Positions 9,201 through 19,908 of a stretch of DNA of 64,000 nucleotides are shown here, piece by piece. The notes under the pieces were generated by a model. The model was not told the origin of the DNA and made no database searches. It worked only from the letters and a program-made list of their open reading frames with translations. The stretch is taken from positions 1 through 64,000 of the forward strand of contig CAUYUJ010018636.1 in NCBI GenBank assembly GCA_963575745.1. The letters run 5' to 3'. The DNA comes from Prorocentrum cordatum (Eukaryota > Sar > Dinophyceae > Prorocentrales > Prorocentraceae). The position numbers and the translations under genes were made by a program. Position 1 is the stretch's first letter; each line of letters starts with the position of its first letter.

Positions 9201-11157
9201 TCAGCCCCCCACGAGAAAATCAGGCAGGTCAGAGGTATCTGGCATTGATTCGCCGATCGCCTGGAGGATCTCGTTCAAAAACTTATATGCGACGTCAGCT
9301 CTCCCGCCGCGCTGGCGGTAATCAGTAATCGCGTTGGCCATTTGCTCGAGTGCACTCTGGTCCAAGGGCGGGCAGCACTCTGAATGCGAAGTGCTGACGT
9401 ATGGCATGCCGTTGTCGAAGTACCACGCAGCAAGCTGCTTCTGGTATTCACATAACGTATAAAAATAGCAAGATCCGACAAATCTGCATACTCCTGGGTA
9501 GTTCGAGCGGATGCACGCGGCAGTGTATTCCAGAAGCTCTTCGTAAAGGCCCCACTTGCTATTTGCAGCCAGATCCTCGTACATGTAGAAAAAATAACCA
9601 AACATATAATTTACAGTGCGGCATGGCCCAATCCCGATGACGGTCACATTCATCCATTCCGCGCGGATGCTGTCGTGCACAAGAGAGCCCTCGTTAACGA
9701 ACCCGCCAGGAACGAGGTTGTCAACGACATCGTTGACGAGCTCTTTAGCCCGGAACCCGTTGCCGCCGTATCCGCTGATGCCTCTGACAGACTCCAGCAA
9801 GCTACGCACGCTGTAATTCTTCAAGAATGCATCAGCTATCGTTCTGGCCTGTTCAGCAACGGCGGCCAGGTCTCGGACTAGTAATAAATAGCCGCTGACG
9901 GGGTCCTTAGCTCTGGTGCGCATCGGGTTGACATATGTCCCAAAGATCTGGCAGCGAGACTTGATGAAGAAAAGATCCAGATCTCGCAAGTTGCTAACAC
10001 AATTCGCTTCCGTCTGTGGATCTACCGCATGAAACGTCAACCAGGGTAGGGACTTGTCCCGTAAAGCTATCCGAACTGCTAGGCTTGCAGTGTTCCTTAC
10101 AAAGCATGCGTTTGTGATGAACTCCGCGAGTAGGCTGGCACGGCAGTGCGCACTTGCGCGCGTCGACAACTCATGATTGTACCAGTCGTATGTCCACTTC
10201 GTCGTGGGAGTATCTAACCTCGAATCAGCATTGACTCTTTTGAACATGGATAGATCTGCCGTCACCAACTCCTTCTGTCGCTGCGATAGCGCTCTGCTGA
10301 CTGCGATCTTCCTTGCTGCGAAGAAAACGATCATGGTGCGAACTCGCTCTTCATACGTTGCGGCTTTGAAAAATGGCTCGCCGACGCGCAAGGCAGACGA
10401 CGAGAGGAAACCGGGTCGACAACGCAATTCAGATTTCCAATTAAAATCCTTTTTTAAGCCTGCCGACAACTGCTGCGCCATGTCACGTGGACGAGAAGGA
10501 TCGAAGTCTTTTGGGAGCAGAGAACTCGGGAGACATTGCATATTGACTGCTTGTCGCTGGTCCGACATCATCTCTCGAACATCTTCAACCGATAACTCCT
10601 CGCCGGCCATGCAAGTCGCCGTGTCCTTCGTGTGCGATTGTTTATGGCTGGAACGTCCAGCGCCCATGGACACGCGCGCCTTGCATAGATCCTCGGCGCT
10701 GTGTCCGCCCGCCTGCTTCGCGTGAAGCCATCTGCGTACTCTCTGTTCAATCTTTTCGTTTGGACGCAAGAACTTTTGATACTGCGGGGCGTTCAAAAGA
10801 GTATCCAAGAATATCAAAGTGGAAGCACCGCCGCTCACCTGTTCAATGCTGCCGAGCGCGGAACTTGCGAACGCGGCGGGGCAAACGCAGGGGCAAGTGA
10901 TTTGCCAAACCAGCTTGGATTATCACAGGAGCTCTCGATGTGTCCCGCGTTGGTATTGGTTCTGAGCTTGGCAACATTGAGACCTGGACAACATCGAAAT
11001 CACGACGGCGCACTTTAGGTTCTCCATCTGCATCTCGCTTCCTCGCATCCCGCGCTTCCCGCAACCGGTCTGCCAACAGCCTGTGATTGCCAGTTGTATC
11101 CAAACCGAATTGAGTTAGCTGTCTCTCCAACTCGGCGCGGCTCAGGCGCGATGTCAT
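9201..11157 (-). CDS. SAP-domain protein resembling the 5-hmdU DNA kinase / thymine-pyrophosphorylase helical family
   Basis: Two frames join across a 76-nt GC-AG intron (10914-10839), giving about 626 residues. Exon 1 starts at ATG 11157. Its residues 1-40 (LSRAELERQLTQFGLDTTGN, then HRLLADRLREAR) are a typical SAP helix-turn-helix, which binds AT-rich or scaffold DNA. Exon 2 (545 codons, 10838-9201) carries, in order: FKRVNADSRLDTPTTKW (199-215), FVRNT (246-250), GISGYGGNGFRAKELVNDVV (353-372), IGIGPCRTVNYMFG (401-414) and LCEYQKQLAAW (462-472). This is the motif order I associate with the HMUDK_hel / aG-PT-PPlase proteins of phages and some eukaryotes, which act on hydroxymethyl-dU in DNA. 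Dinoflagellate DNA contains that base, so the role is plausible but inferred. It is the best preserved gene of the window, and it lies on the minus strand like its neighbours. Confidence 0.55.
10839..10914 (-). other. Probable 76-nt GC-AG intron in the SAP gene
   Basis: Reading the minus strand, exon 1 ends ...GTCATAATCCAA; the intron starts GCTGGTTTGG and ends TTGAACAG; exon 2 resumes GTGAGCGGC. Removal restores frame from the SAP ORF to the 545-codon ORF. The SAP ORF otherwise stops at 10843, and the downstream frame has a stop upstream at 10922-10920. GC donors are common in dinoflagellates. Confidence 0.5.
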
Positions 11158-11174
11158 TGTAGGTATCTGAATTT

Positions 11175-11600
11175 CTAGCCTTTGGTAGGGCCGGTAAGGC
11201 GTGTGCGAAAAATTAACATCATCCTACATATTCTCCTCTTCAGCCTCCTCCTCCTCCTCCTCCTCCTCCTCCTCCCTCCTCCCACTCCTCGATCGCTCTT
11301 CCCCCCTCCCGCCTCGTCCTTCGGTTTACTAGGCGTTGATTTGCACTGTTGGCTCGCAGAAGCCTTCATGGGGACTCCGGTCGCCGTCGTCCTCCTCATC
11401 GTTGTCGCCTTCTGGATGGGCTGTTGGGGGCACGCGAAGCATAGCGAATATGGATATGTAGGGGCCACGAACCGGTGGCCACGCCGTATATGAAGAAAAT
11501 ATGAAGAATATGAAAGCACATGGAAGTTGATGAATGAAGATCTGGAGCCGAAAAGGTTACGAACGAGAGAGAGAGAGAGAGAGCGATATAGATAGAGGTC
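11175..11600. repeat. CTC run, GA run and spacer
   Basis: (CTC)n occupies 11238-11280 and (GA)n 11563-11583. ORFs here are produced by the repeats. No gene was recognised. Confidence 0.6.
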
Positions 11601-11640
11601 ATTATCGGTTTCAACGTCTTTTGTCTAGATCTCCCGTCAT

Positions 11641-11770
11641 CCACAGGATTTTCATGGGCACCTCGAGGCTCTGACTGGCAACCCTTCGGATCAGACATCC
11701 AGCCAGTCACAAGATTGTCATGGACATCTCTACGCTCTGACTGGTAACTCTTTGGTCCAACGCAGGTTCT
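11641..11770. repeat. Two ~65-bp direct repeats
   Basis: CACAGGATTTTCATGGGCAC...GCTCTGACTGGCAACCC is repeated 65 bp later as CACAAGATTGTCATGGACAT...GCTCTGACTGGTAACTC. Confidence 0.6.
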
Positions 11771-11925
11771 CTGAGAATGCAACTTGCAACGAAAGTGACA
11801 CGAAAATGAATGGAAGCCGCATCGGCGCCGAGAGAGAGAATGAGCATGAGGAGCAGGAGCACGGGGAGGGGATGCGGGAGGGGAAGGGGGAGGGACGCAT
11901 AGACTCAATTTGTCCCTCCCACATG

Positions 11926-11983
<58 letters not shown>

Positions 11984-11985
11984 GG
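11926..11985. repeat. (TA)n microsatellite with CA end
   Basis: About 45 nt of alternating TA is followed by CACACACACA. Confidence 0.95.
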
Positions 11986-12007
11986 TTTAGGGGGCCAGGC
12001 CGCCAGG

Positions 12008-12191
12008 AGTGTGCCTGCGCCCTCCATGGGGGGTCCGGGGCCCACTTTCCCTGTGTTTTTACAGGGTTTCGGCATTCCAGGGCCTCCGAGCTCGCCAGTA
12101 GTGTGCCTGCGCTCTCCCTGGGGGGTCCGGGGCCCACTCTCCTTGTGTTTTTACAGGGCTTCGGCGCCCCAGGGCCTCGGAGCCGACGACG
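12008..12191. repeat. 92-bp tandem duplication
   Basis: AGTGTGCCTGCGC(C/T)CTCC...GGGGTCCGGGGCCCACT...TGTGTTTTTACAGGG starts at 12008 and again at 12100. The second copy is followed by the CCCCAAGA-type repeats. Confidence 0.85.
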
Positions 12192-12655
12192 CCCCCAAGA
12201 CGCCCCAAGACCGCCGAAGAGGCCCCCAACAGAGCCCCAAGACGGCCCCAGGGAGCCCGAAAATTGCCCGGGACGAGCATCAGACGGCCCAAGAGAGCCC
12301 CAGGACAGGCCCAAGCTGGGCCCCAGAGCGGGAGCGGGAGGCCCCAAGGCGCTACAGGACGGCCCTGATGGCCCCAATGTGGCCCCAGATGGGCCCAACA
12401 CGGCCAATACACAGCCCAAGAGCCCTCCAAGGAGAGCTCCGAGAGGCGTCCCGAGAGAGCTCCACGAGGCCCATATTCTTGATCTCTTTGTTCAAATGCT
12501 TTTCGCTGTCTCGCGTTCCCGAGCTTCCAACGCTCGAAAACGGCCGAATGTGCCCCGAAGGACGCCCCAAGACCGCTGAAGAGGCCTCGAGAAGAACTTC
12601 AAGACGGCCCAGGAGAGCCTGAAGACTGCCCAAGAGCAGCCAAGACTGCACAAGA
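12176..12655. repeat. Degenerate GGGCC/CCAAGA low-complexity satellite
   Basis: Short words such as GCCCCAAGACGGCCCC and GAGCCCCAAGA recur with irregular 10-30-nt spacing and no reading-frame conservation. The same word family, on one strand or the other, recurs at 13300-13780, 14930-15060, 30460-30690, 33000-33250, 33540-33690, 39700-40400 and throughout 48.7-55.3 kb. Confidence 0.75.
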
Positions 12656-12679
12656 GAGAGGGCTTTTGTGTTTTTGCAT

Positions 12680-13290
12680 CAATCATCCACGCGGCAACCC
12701 GTGTACGAGAGGAGATCGTCACTCTGCAGCCCTCCTTCACGCGCCATTCGGAGAGAGAGAGAGAGAGAGAGAAAGAAAAAAAAAAAATGCTTCTTTTACA
12801 CTGAGCAGTTCTCCTCCACGCGACAAAAAGGTGCACGAGGTGGATTATGTCTCTTTGCGTCCCTCCTCCACGCGGCACTCCGCGTACAAGAGGGATATCG
12901 TCTTTCTGCAGCCCTCCTTCACGCGGCATTCAGCGTGCGAGAGGCTTTGTTTCACTGCGCAGTCCTCCTCCACGCGACACGAAGGCGTACGAGGAGGATT
13001 TTGCGTTTCTGCATCCCTCCTCCACGCGGCAATCCGTGCACGAGAGGGATTTGCCATTCTGCGGACCTCCTCCACACGACAATTCGCGCACGAGAAGCGC
13101 AGTCCTCTTCCACGCGACAATTTGCGTACGAGGAGAGTTTTGTCTCTCTGCACCCTCCGCCACGCGGCAATCCGTGTACGAGAAGGATTTGTCGTTATGC
13201 AGCCCCCTTCATGCGGGAATTCGTGTATGAGAGGGGCTTCGTCATTCAGCAGTCTTCCTCCACGCGGCAATCCTTGAAACATAATAATTC
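12680..13290. repeat. ~51-bp tandem satellite, about 12 copies
   Basis: The core CCACGCGGCAATCCGTGTAC followed by GAGAGG recurs near 12691, 12739, 12808, 12869, 12921, 12972, 13023, 13073, 13111, 13161, 13211 and 13262, with a C/T-rich linker. The resulting ORFs on both strands are repeat artefacts. A GA microsatellite and A-run (12750-12786) interrupts it. Confidence 0.85.
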
Positions 13291-13299
13291 TGTCATTCT

Positions 13300-14220
13300 G
13301 CAATCTTCTTGGGCTCCTCGTCAAGCCCTCTTGGGGCGCTCTGTGGGGCCCTTTGGGGTCCCTCTCGGAGGCCTGAGGGCCCTCTACGGCCATCGATCAG
13401 ACAGGGGGGGATGCCCCAATCGGGGTCTGACAAATCACTTCTTGGGCCGCTTTTTGGCCTTCCTTGAGGCGGTCTCTTCTGCTCTCGGAGCTGTATGTCG
13501 CTCCTGCTGGGTCCCTTTGGGGGCCGACTTGGGCCCCATCGCCTTTTGGCCTTCAGAAACGATCAGAATCGACACTGGGAGGAGGCAAACATCATAATGT
13601 TTCGAACGCTTCGGAAGGAGTTTGATTCCTTGGAGGCTTCCCTGGGGTGCTGGGATGGCACTGCGGGCCGTCTGGGGGCGGTATTGAAGGCTTTTGGGGG
13701 GCGTGTTGGAGAAATCTTGAAACCAGTATGGCACACTTTGAACGATCTTTGAGGCCCATCTTTGGGCTCCTGGGTGCCTTCTTGTAACCTTCTGGGGCCA
13801 TCCTTGACGCTCGACCGGCCCGCCACACGCCCTCGTCCAGGGGGAGGGTGTAGGGGTAGGCGGTAGGGGAAGGTCCCCGCCCCGAAAGGGACGAGGGGGT
13901 TCGCAGAACGAGCTTTCTTGACGTCTCACGCCCGCGAGGGCCGTTGGGACTCTTTTTCGTCATCGCTTCTCGTGCGGTTGACTCGGCGGGTCCCACCTCG
14001 GCCTCATTCTCCGCCGTCTCGGGCGTCTTCCCCATTGCTTATGGTGGTGGTGATGCCGCGGCTGATGTTGCTCGGGGCCTTCGGTTCCCTGGTTTTCTAA
14101 AGCAGACTGCCGCTCGCATGAGCATCATGCCACCCTGCTGTCCAGCAGCACAATCCGGCATTCAGACGTTGCCCGGGTCTGAGGTTGAACCTGAGCGCGC
14201 GCGAAACGCGCGCGATGGTT
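13300..14220. other. GC-rich spacer with TTGGGG-type words, no gene
   Basis: The first 480 bp is the low-complexity satellite on the opposite strand sense (CTCTTGGGGCG, CCTTTGGGG). The rest (13800-14220) is unique, GC-rich, and I see no conserved protein-like frame. Confidence 0.5.
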
Positions 14221-14222
14221 CT

Positions 14223-14223
14223 A

Positions 14224-14273
<50 letters not shown>

Positions 14274-14282
14274 ATACATATA
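14223..14282. repeat. (TA)n microsatellite
   Basis: About 40 nt of alternating TA, then CACACATACATACATAT. Confidence 0.95.
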
Positions 14283-14292
14283 TTCATATAGG

Positions 14293-14483
14293 GTTACGTC
14301 GGGCATGTTCCTCTGCAGGAGGAACATCCAAACATGATAAACAACAAGAAAATAGCCACGGGACGAATTTTGCCTTATTGCTCAGCTATGTTTGATCATT
14401 TTGTTTTTGGGGTAATTTGTTTTTTTTTTCATTTTCGTTGATTTTAGTCAACAATCCGCCTGTAGGAGGACAGGCCCGAGTTA
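14293..14483. mobile_element. MITE family 1, copy A
   Basis: The left end is TTACGTCGGGCATGTTCCTC then TGCAGG. The right end, read in reverse complement, begins TTTAACTCGGGCCTGTCCTC then CTACAGG. The interior is A/T-rich, ~190 bp in total, with no coding. Related copies are at 34554-34709, 31018-31157 (reversed) and 43996-44085 (truncated). The ends carry TTA/TAA, but no clear target duplication was established. Confidence 0.65.
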
Positions 14484-14699
14484 AAGGTGGGGCCAGAGTG
14501 GATGATGGCGAAGCAGCGCGCCGCATCCCCGAGGCGCCAGGCCGGCGGCGCGGCTTCCTGTGCGGACCCCGGTTGTTTTGTTCTCCGCGCCGGCTGCGCC
14601 GGTGCACTGCCGACGTAGCCGCCGCACCAGCGGTGCATTGGCGATGCGATGCGATCCTCCTGCCACGCCTGCTCCGACACCACTTGGGCTTTGCACGCA

Positions 14700-14743
14700 T
14701 ACATATATACATATGTCTATATATAATGTGTATATATATACAC

Positions 14744-14774
<31 letters not shown>

Positions 14775-14820
14775 TATACATATATTTACATATATATATA
14801 TATATATGTATAAATATAAC
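14700..14820. repeat. TA/CATA microsatellite block
   Basis: Interrupted (TA)n with ACATATATAC words over about 120 nt. Confidence 0.9.
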
Positions 14821-15144
14821 GGGGGACCCGGTCCGGGGGCCGAGGGCCGGAGCCCCGACCGCAAATGTGGGGCCCGGCGCGCCGGGCCCGCCTTTGGGAG
14901 GCCCTCAGACAGAAATCCCGGTGGCTCCAGACGGTCTCGAGACACCCCCAAACGCCGTCCAGGGGTCTCTGGCGACGCACGATGCTTTTAAAACTGCCCC
15001 AGAGGCCCCAAGACGCTCCGAGAGGCCTTAAGATGCCGCCCAAGAACGCCCCGAAAGGGCTAAATCGTTTGTTCGCGTTGTTTGTTTCAAAAACTTGTTT
15101 GCGTTCTCGATATTTCGTGTTTCAGGCGCCAAAGAGGCTCCCCA

Positions 15145-15395
15145 ACTCTAGAGTGAGCTGGGGGTACAGGTGAGTAGGAACGAGCGTGTGCCCGCGGCCG
15201 CTTAGCTCAAAGCGGCCGGCCGCCCAGATCTGACTACACCTCAGCGCGAGGTGTACTATTTGCCATCGATACCACACTTGCTTGACATTGTTCACCTCCT
15301 ACTACTGGGACTATCGCTACTACGGTACAGCAGAGCTGGAACTGGGCTTCCCCTAAGGCGAAGCTGCTGGTTGGGCCTCCCAACCCCTTCCGAAC
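15145..15395 (+). repeat. Left LTR of the copia-like element
   Basis: It matches 30208-30458 over its full length. Shared words include ACGAGCGTGTGCCCGCGGCC, GCCGGCCGCCCAGATCTGA, CAGCGCGAGGTGTACTA, CTACTACGGTACAGCAGAGC and GGGCCTCCCAACCC. The termini do not show the usual TG...CA. Confidence 0.8.
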
Positions 15396-15396
15396 T

Positions 15397-15408
15397 TGGT
15401 AGCGGAGC
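15397..15408 (+). promoter_or_regulatory. Primer-binding site, initiator-Met tRNA type
   Basis: TGGTAGCGGAGC lies two bases after the left LTR. It resembles the TGGTATCAGAGC-type sites used by copia elements primed by the initiator methionine tRNA 3' end. Confidence 0.65.
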
Positions 15409-15673
15409 TGGCCTATGGTGTTCAGCTATTGCTCTACTCCTCACCATCCACGTCATTATCTGGTGGACTACTGACGCGGTGGAACATCAGGGTGCAGTGG
15501 GTTTGCGCGGAGGAATGTATATAACTACGCAACATAGCAAGGACGCTTGCAGTGAAATCTCTGCCCACGCAGCGGCCTCTTAAACGCGTGCTACATCCCT
15601 GCGCTACTACACTCCTGAAGTCCACCCACCTACTCCATGTGGGAACTTCTTCGACGACATCAAGCATGGAAAC

Positions 15674-16579
15674 GTGCGATACCACATTATGCCGCCTCCA
15701 CCCCCACGCAGGCTTACGACCACACACCGCAACCCCCAACCGACCACATCCGATTACGACTACCGACCACATCCTTGGATTGGTATAACTATCTTTGGGT
15801 CCGCATGGGTTGCTATCGGGTGCGCGGTGGGACATAAGCGCGGCGGAGACGACGCAAGAACCACCGGCCCCCATTGGGACCCGTCGGGTCAAGTACCCTT
15901 CCGCGAATTCGCTCGCGAGGTGCATGCCTGGATCAACGTGACCACAGGCACCATGACGCCCTCCCAACAAGCTGCAGCCTTGCAGCGAGGCTTGGGAGGC
16001 CTCGCAAGGACCATGGCCATGAGAGTTGCCCCGGCAGTTATCAATTTCGGCGTTAACCTAGGTGGCCGCCACACCGACGGCGCCACCTACACCATGTTTC
16101 TCTTGAGTGCGAAGTTCGAGAACCTAGAAGAGGAGCGCCAACTCAACTCTGGCACAGCTCTCATTGACTTCCGAGTCCATGCGCGAGAACGGATCGACCA
16201 TTGTTTGGCGCGCTTCGAGATAGCCCGTTATGAAGCTGACACGGCAGGCTTCAACATTCCCAACTTCCAAATTTTAGCCGTCAGTTTGTTCAAAGCTTTT
16301 GGAGTTGAGATCTCGCGTGCACAACAATTCCTACAGCCACTAAACCACCACATGCTGAGGGACCAGCAACAGTTTGACTCTCAACCAGAACGCATGAGGT
16401 CATGTGCTGCGGCAAACCCAGGGCAATTTGCTATTCACGGCTGGAATGACGATCCGCAATCAATTGAGACTACCACACTGCTGACTCAGAATGGTGGTTC
16501 GGCCTCGGGGTCGCAAGACCCCTGGGCCAGGTTTCGGCGCCGCCCGATGCGGTGGCCCCTGCGCAAGCCACTGCCCTAA
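15674..16579 (+). pseudogene. Gag (capsid) of the copia-like element
   Basis: A 301-codon frame; the conserved protein starts about residue 55 (KRGGDDARTTGPHWDPSGQ), and the stretch before it is upstream leader read through. FREFAREVHAWINVTTGTM, then PSQQAAALQRGLGGLARTMA and RIDHCLARFEIARYEADTAG read as a well-preserved helical capsid protein of the dinoflagellate copia type. The C-terminal part becomes frameshifted after 16400 (QPERMRSCAAANPG...), and the next ORF overlaps in another frame. It assembles the particle that packages element RNA. It is probably non-functional here. Confidence 0.65.
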
Positions 16580-17188
16580 TGGGCTCTGCGGGGCAGCCTG
16601 CTGAGTCCGACTTCGACTCTGGCACCGACGCCGACGCGTCTTCGGGCGACGAGGCCACCGCCCTAGACTACTCCGACATGCCCACGTACCTCACGGAAGG
16701 ACAACAGGCGCTATGGTTATTCTTGGGATACCAGACTCATAGTCGCAGGTGGAGGCGATTCATGAAGGAGCCAGTTCGCAAGGCACGGCGCAGTACCCGA
16801 CGGGCACTCAGGGGAAGGGGCAACGGTTGAGGCAGGGGTAGTGGTAAACGGCGGCGATTGCATGGCAGAGGCCTTTTCGGAATTCTAGCGCCCCGTACTG
16901 GACCACAATATGAAGAGATGTTCGTAGGTGCAGGCATGCACCAGGAAAGGTAAGGGACGTCGGGGCAACCCGACGGATGCGAAGGGCAAGACTATGGAGT
17001 GCAACATCTGCCATCGCACTCAGCGCTTCCGCCGCGAATGTCCTCGGGGCGATGGGATTGGCAGACGTCCGTCTGCACATGTGGCTCAAACTGGCTCGGA
17101 CATGCAGTATGTTGGCTGGAGTCACTTTTGGCTGACCTTGCCGACAGCTCAGTTGCACTTCTTATCTTCATGGCTGCCAGACATTTGA
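16552..17188 (+). pseudogene. Gag C-terminal region with RNA-binding zinc knuckle
   Basis: Two frames continue the polyprotein. The frame 16552-16830 has an acidic stretch (FDSGTDADASSGDEATALDY), then MPTYLTEGQQALWLFLGYQT and an Arg-rich tail. The frame 16928-17188 has GKGRRGNPTDAKGKTMECNI, then CHRTQRFRRECPRGD: a CX2CX4HX4C knuckle whose histidine is replaced by arginine. Nucleic-acid binding by this knuckle is therefore doubtful. AGQPA (16588-16601) is the first of the mini-hairpin motifs. Confidence 0.55.
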
Positions 17189-17658
17189 ATGCCAGCATGT
17201 CCCTCGATAATTATGCCGACGAGAAGCCCGAGAAGATCTTCACTGGCCACGATGAGATCGATCTGGCAGCCTGGCTGGGCATACCCATCGCGGGGCAACC
17301 TGCCGAGATTGAATTCGTCGAGAACTTCCGCGCGCCCGCCGAAGGAGACGACGAAATAGCGGCTGCACCCGCGCATTCAGACGCCGCTATTCCTGCGACA
17401 GGGGAGGAAATTCAATTGATGCTTTGTCCTCGGGTTATTGGTAAACCGACTGACATGGCATTGAGCGGCGATGACCCTTTGCGGGGGGGGCCGCGAGATG
17501 CCGGCGATCTGTCTGAACGCATCCATCGCGAGCTCAGCCGCAACGAGGGACTTCAGTATGCATTCGTAGCTTCGGACCGCCCCATGAGCCGCCGAGAGCG
17601 ATCGACAAGCCGCCGGGCCTGGAGACATAAGTATCGCGCCGACGACAATGAGGAATAA
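16999..17658 (+). pseudogene. Internal polyprotein segment, 219 codons
   Basis: After an out-of-frame start, the protein-like part (from about 17170) reads FTGHDEIDLAAWLGIPIAGQ, then PAEIEFVENFRAP and later LMLCPRVIGKPTDMALSGDD. No domain was recognised. It is acidic, with an Arg-rich C-terminus (RRERSTSRRAWRHKYRADD). The mini-hairpin at 17290-17303 encodes AGQPA in frame. Confidence 0.45.
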
Positions 17659-18366
17659 TGGGAAGATGACGCACGTCTGGCACGTCGCGGTCGGGTCCGA
17701 AGTGGCCCACTCGAACGCGCGCGCGCGTTCCACTGGCGCGCGCCCTAGCGGCCTTCAGCGCCCTCGCCCCCCTGATGCGAGGGTGCCGGGGGCCCCGTCC
17801 ACGGCGGGGCTATGGGCCTGGCACTTTTCCGAGGCGGGAGCAATTGCGGGGGCGCCCGCGCCCGCGGGAAGAACTTCAAGATTAGGGTCCAGAAGACGAG
17901 TTGGAGCGCCTTGTTGGCCGCTCGGATGCTGGATAGGCTCGCCAGCACATAGACCCACATGCCATGCGACGCTGGTTGAACAAGGGTTGGACTGAGCACC
18001 GGACTTGCCATTGCTATTGTCTTCGCCAAATTGATCGGAATTCCGAAGGCAAATACATTCGCTCAAACAGGAAGGGGACGTCAAAACACACGGAAGTTTT
18101 ACAGAGGCGTTGTTCGCACTTGCTTCGATCATGCCGACCATGGGCTCGTCTGCCCCATGAGACGCCCATCAAGGAGCCTGGACTTCCGCGAGACACCGTG
18201 GGCGTGGTCTCGCGGTGGTGGTCGGGGTCGCTGCGCCGGCCCGAATACAGCGCCATTCGACGAGCAGTTGACGGAAGACGACTACGAACCAGCTAAAGCC
18301 CAATATATATATATATATATATGTGTGAAGACATGGAAAAAAACCGTTCACCTGTTCATTATTTAA
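17648..18366 (+). pseudogene. Internal polyprotein segment with possible membrane stretch
   Basis: Frames 17648-17995 and 18031-18366 together read as one decayed protein: LQRPRPPDARVPGAPSTAGL, then KANTFAQTGRGRQNTRKFYR and GVVRTCFDHADHGLVCPMRR. The junction near 18000 (GLAIAIVFAKLIGIPKA if read across frames) is hydrophobic. The frame ends in a (TA)n tract translated as YIYIYI. Function unknown. Confidence 0.4.
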
Positions 18367-19661
18367 AGATATTCAACCGCGATTGGAACGCGGGGAAACC
18401 AGCTTCGCCCAAACCAGAGGAAGACGACCTGCAAGAGGATGATGCAGCTGAAGACATGGCCGAAGCGGTAGACCCTACGGCAGCGGCTCCTGCAGGGCAC
18501 GGGCTCGGATTACTCCGACGCCTTCACCATTGTCACGGACGTCACTTACGATGCGGACGCCCCCGTTGGCCCCATGGGCATCGCCACGGAAGACATGGAT
18601 CGTCCCCCAGGGAGAAAAGTCGCTTACCGCGTTGGATCTGCAGGCGTGTAAAGACTACTGTTGACGAAAGGCTCAGCGCTACTATCGAGAATATGGCACT
18701 CAGAAAGCCTGATGGGGTGGACCTCGACCCTGACCGAGATCCCATGCGCCATGAGCCATGGGCACCTGCAGGGGCAACACCGAAGGCGCCTCCTCCCAAG
18801 ACAAGGACCAGGTCAAATACAGATAAGCTTACTACTGTGCCTGAATCTCCGTTCAACTCTCCCAAGTCAATCGGCCCTGACCAGCTCAGGCCACCGCCTA
18901 AACAGAAGAAGGGGAAATGCCCAGATGGCCCCAATCCTGGAGAGAGCAAGCAACAGCGACCTGCGGGGCAACCTGCTGATCGACGCCGATCCAGAGGGCC
19001 AGCAGCAGCCGCCGCAGCAGCTGCATTTAAAGGCGCCTGCACTCCGGCTCCAAATGGCCCTGTGCCACGTCGCGGCCATAGACTTGGCCGGACACTCAGG
19101 ACTGGCTGGACGCCGACACTGGAGGGATCATCGAGGGATGTTTCTTCATCGACGCGTGGTGCCGAGCAGAGATTGCTGGGAACTACATCAAAGGCATCAG
19201 GGGCAGCTCCCAATGACCAAAATTGCGAGCACTACATCTTCAGCGAGAAGAAACGTCTGGATTTCGACATCAGTATCCCTCCAAGGACCCTTCGGACCCC
19301 AGAGGGTCCGCAGGCGCCGCCTCATCATCGGCAGGTGCCCGCGCGCCTGCAGCATCGGCAGCAGCCGAGTCTGCAGGACGGACTGATGAGCAAGATCAGA
19401 GCACCGCGGGGCAACCTGCTCTTACTCTCGAAATGCCTGTTGAGTGCTGACAGCATTGGGAATGTATACGCACCGCCAGGCGCACGACGATCAACCCAGC
19501 ATATCACCCCAGTATTGATGACGGGTCTGGTCGATACATCGTGGCGAAGTGCGACATCGAGGATGCTGCCGCCATTGCCGATCAGGACGCCCATGCGCGT
19601 CAGGTTCTACGCCATATCCTGCGTAGGCAGACAGAGTTGCTGGTCCAGATTTGGCTCATGA
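18321..19661 (+). pseudogene. Long low-complexity ORF inside the retroelement (446 codons)
   Basis: Acidic N-terminus (KPEEDDLQEDDAAEDMAEAV), a Pro/Arg-rich centre (PPPKTRTRSNTDK, QLRPPPKQKKGK) and an Ala run (AAAAAAAA). No catalytic motif seen. The mini-hairpin at 18963-18976 is in frame (AGQPA), whereas the one at 19406-19419 is out of this frame, suggesting a frameshift between them. Position suggests the segment between gag and integrase where a protease might lie, but no DSG/DTG-type protease motif was found. Confidence 0.35.
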
Positions 19662-19908
19662 GGAGCAGCGCCGCTGCTCAGAGTGGTTTTCTACGGCTAC
19701 CCGTCGCAAGCACTTTCGCAACAATTGCCCTTCTGATCGGTTTCTGAAAGCAGTACCGTCTTCCGACGAATTCGAGGGATGGGTGGAGCTCTCGGAGCTG
19801 CTTAGCTTAACAAGTGGCCACCTGAGGGATGTGATCATTACCGCTCCAAACACCTGGGGACTGTCCGGCGTTGTTTCAGCGACCGCCATTGGGCATATCA
19901 AGCATTAG
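19651..19908 (+). pseudogene. Short internal ORF fragment
   Basis: An 85-codon frame: RRCSEWFSTATRRKHFRNNC, then PSSDEFEGWVELSELLSLTS. It reads as protein-like but is unassigned. Downstream, 19909-21108 has no sustained frame; it holds mini-hairpins at 20666-20679 and 20816-20829 and an ORF remnant on the plus strand from about 20732. Confidence 0.3.

Noticed and set aside
12680-13290. Regularly spaced repeats that look CRISPR-like (also 44270-45060)
   Set aside because: The spacers are themselves similar and partly repetitive, repeats are degenerate, there are no cas genes, and the DNA is eukaryotic. These are tandem satellites.
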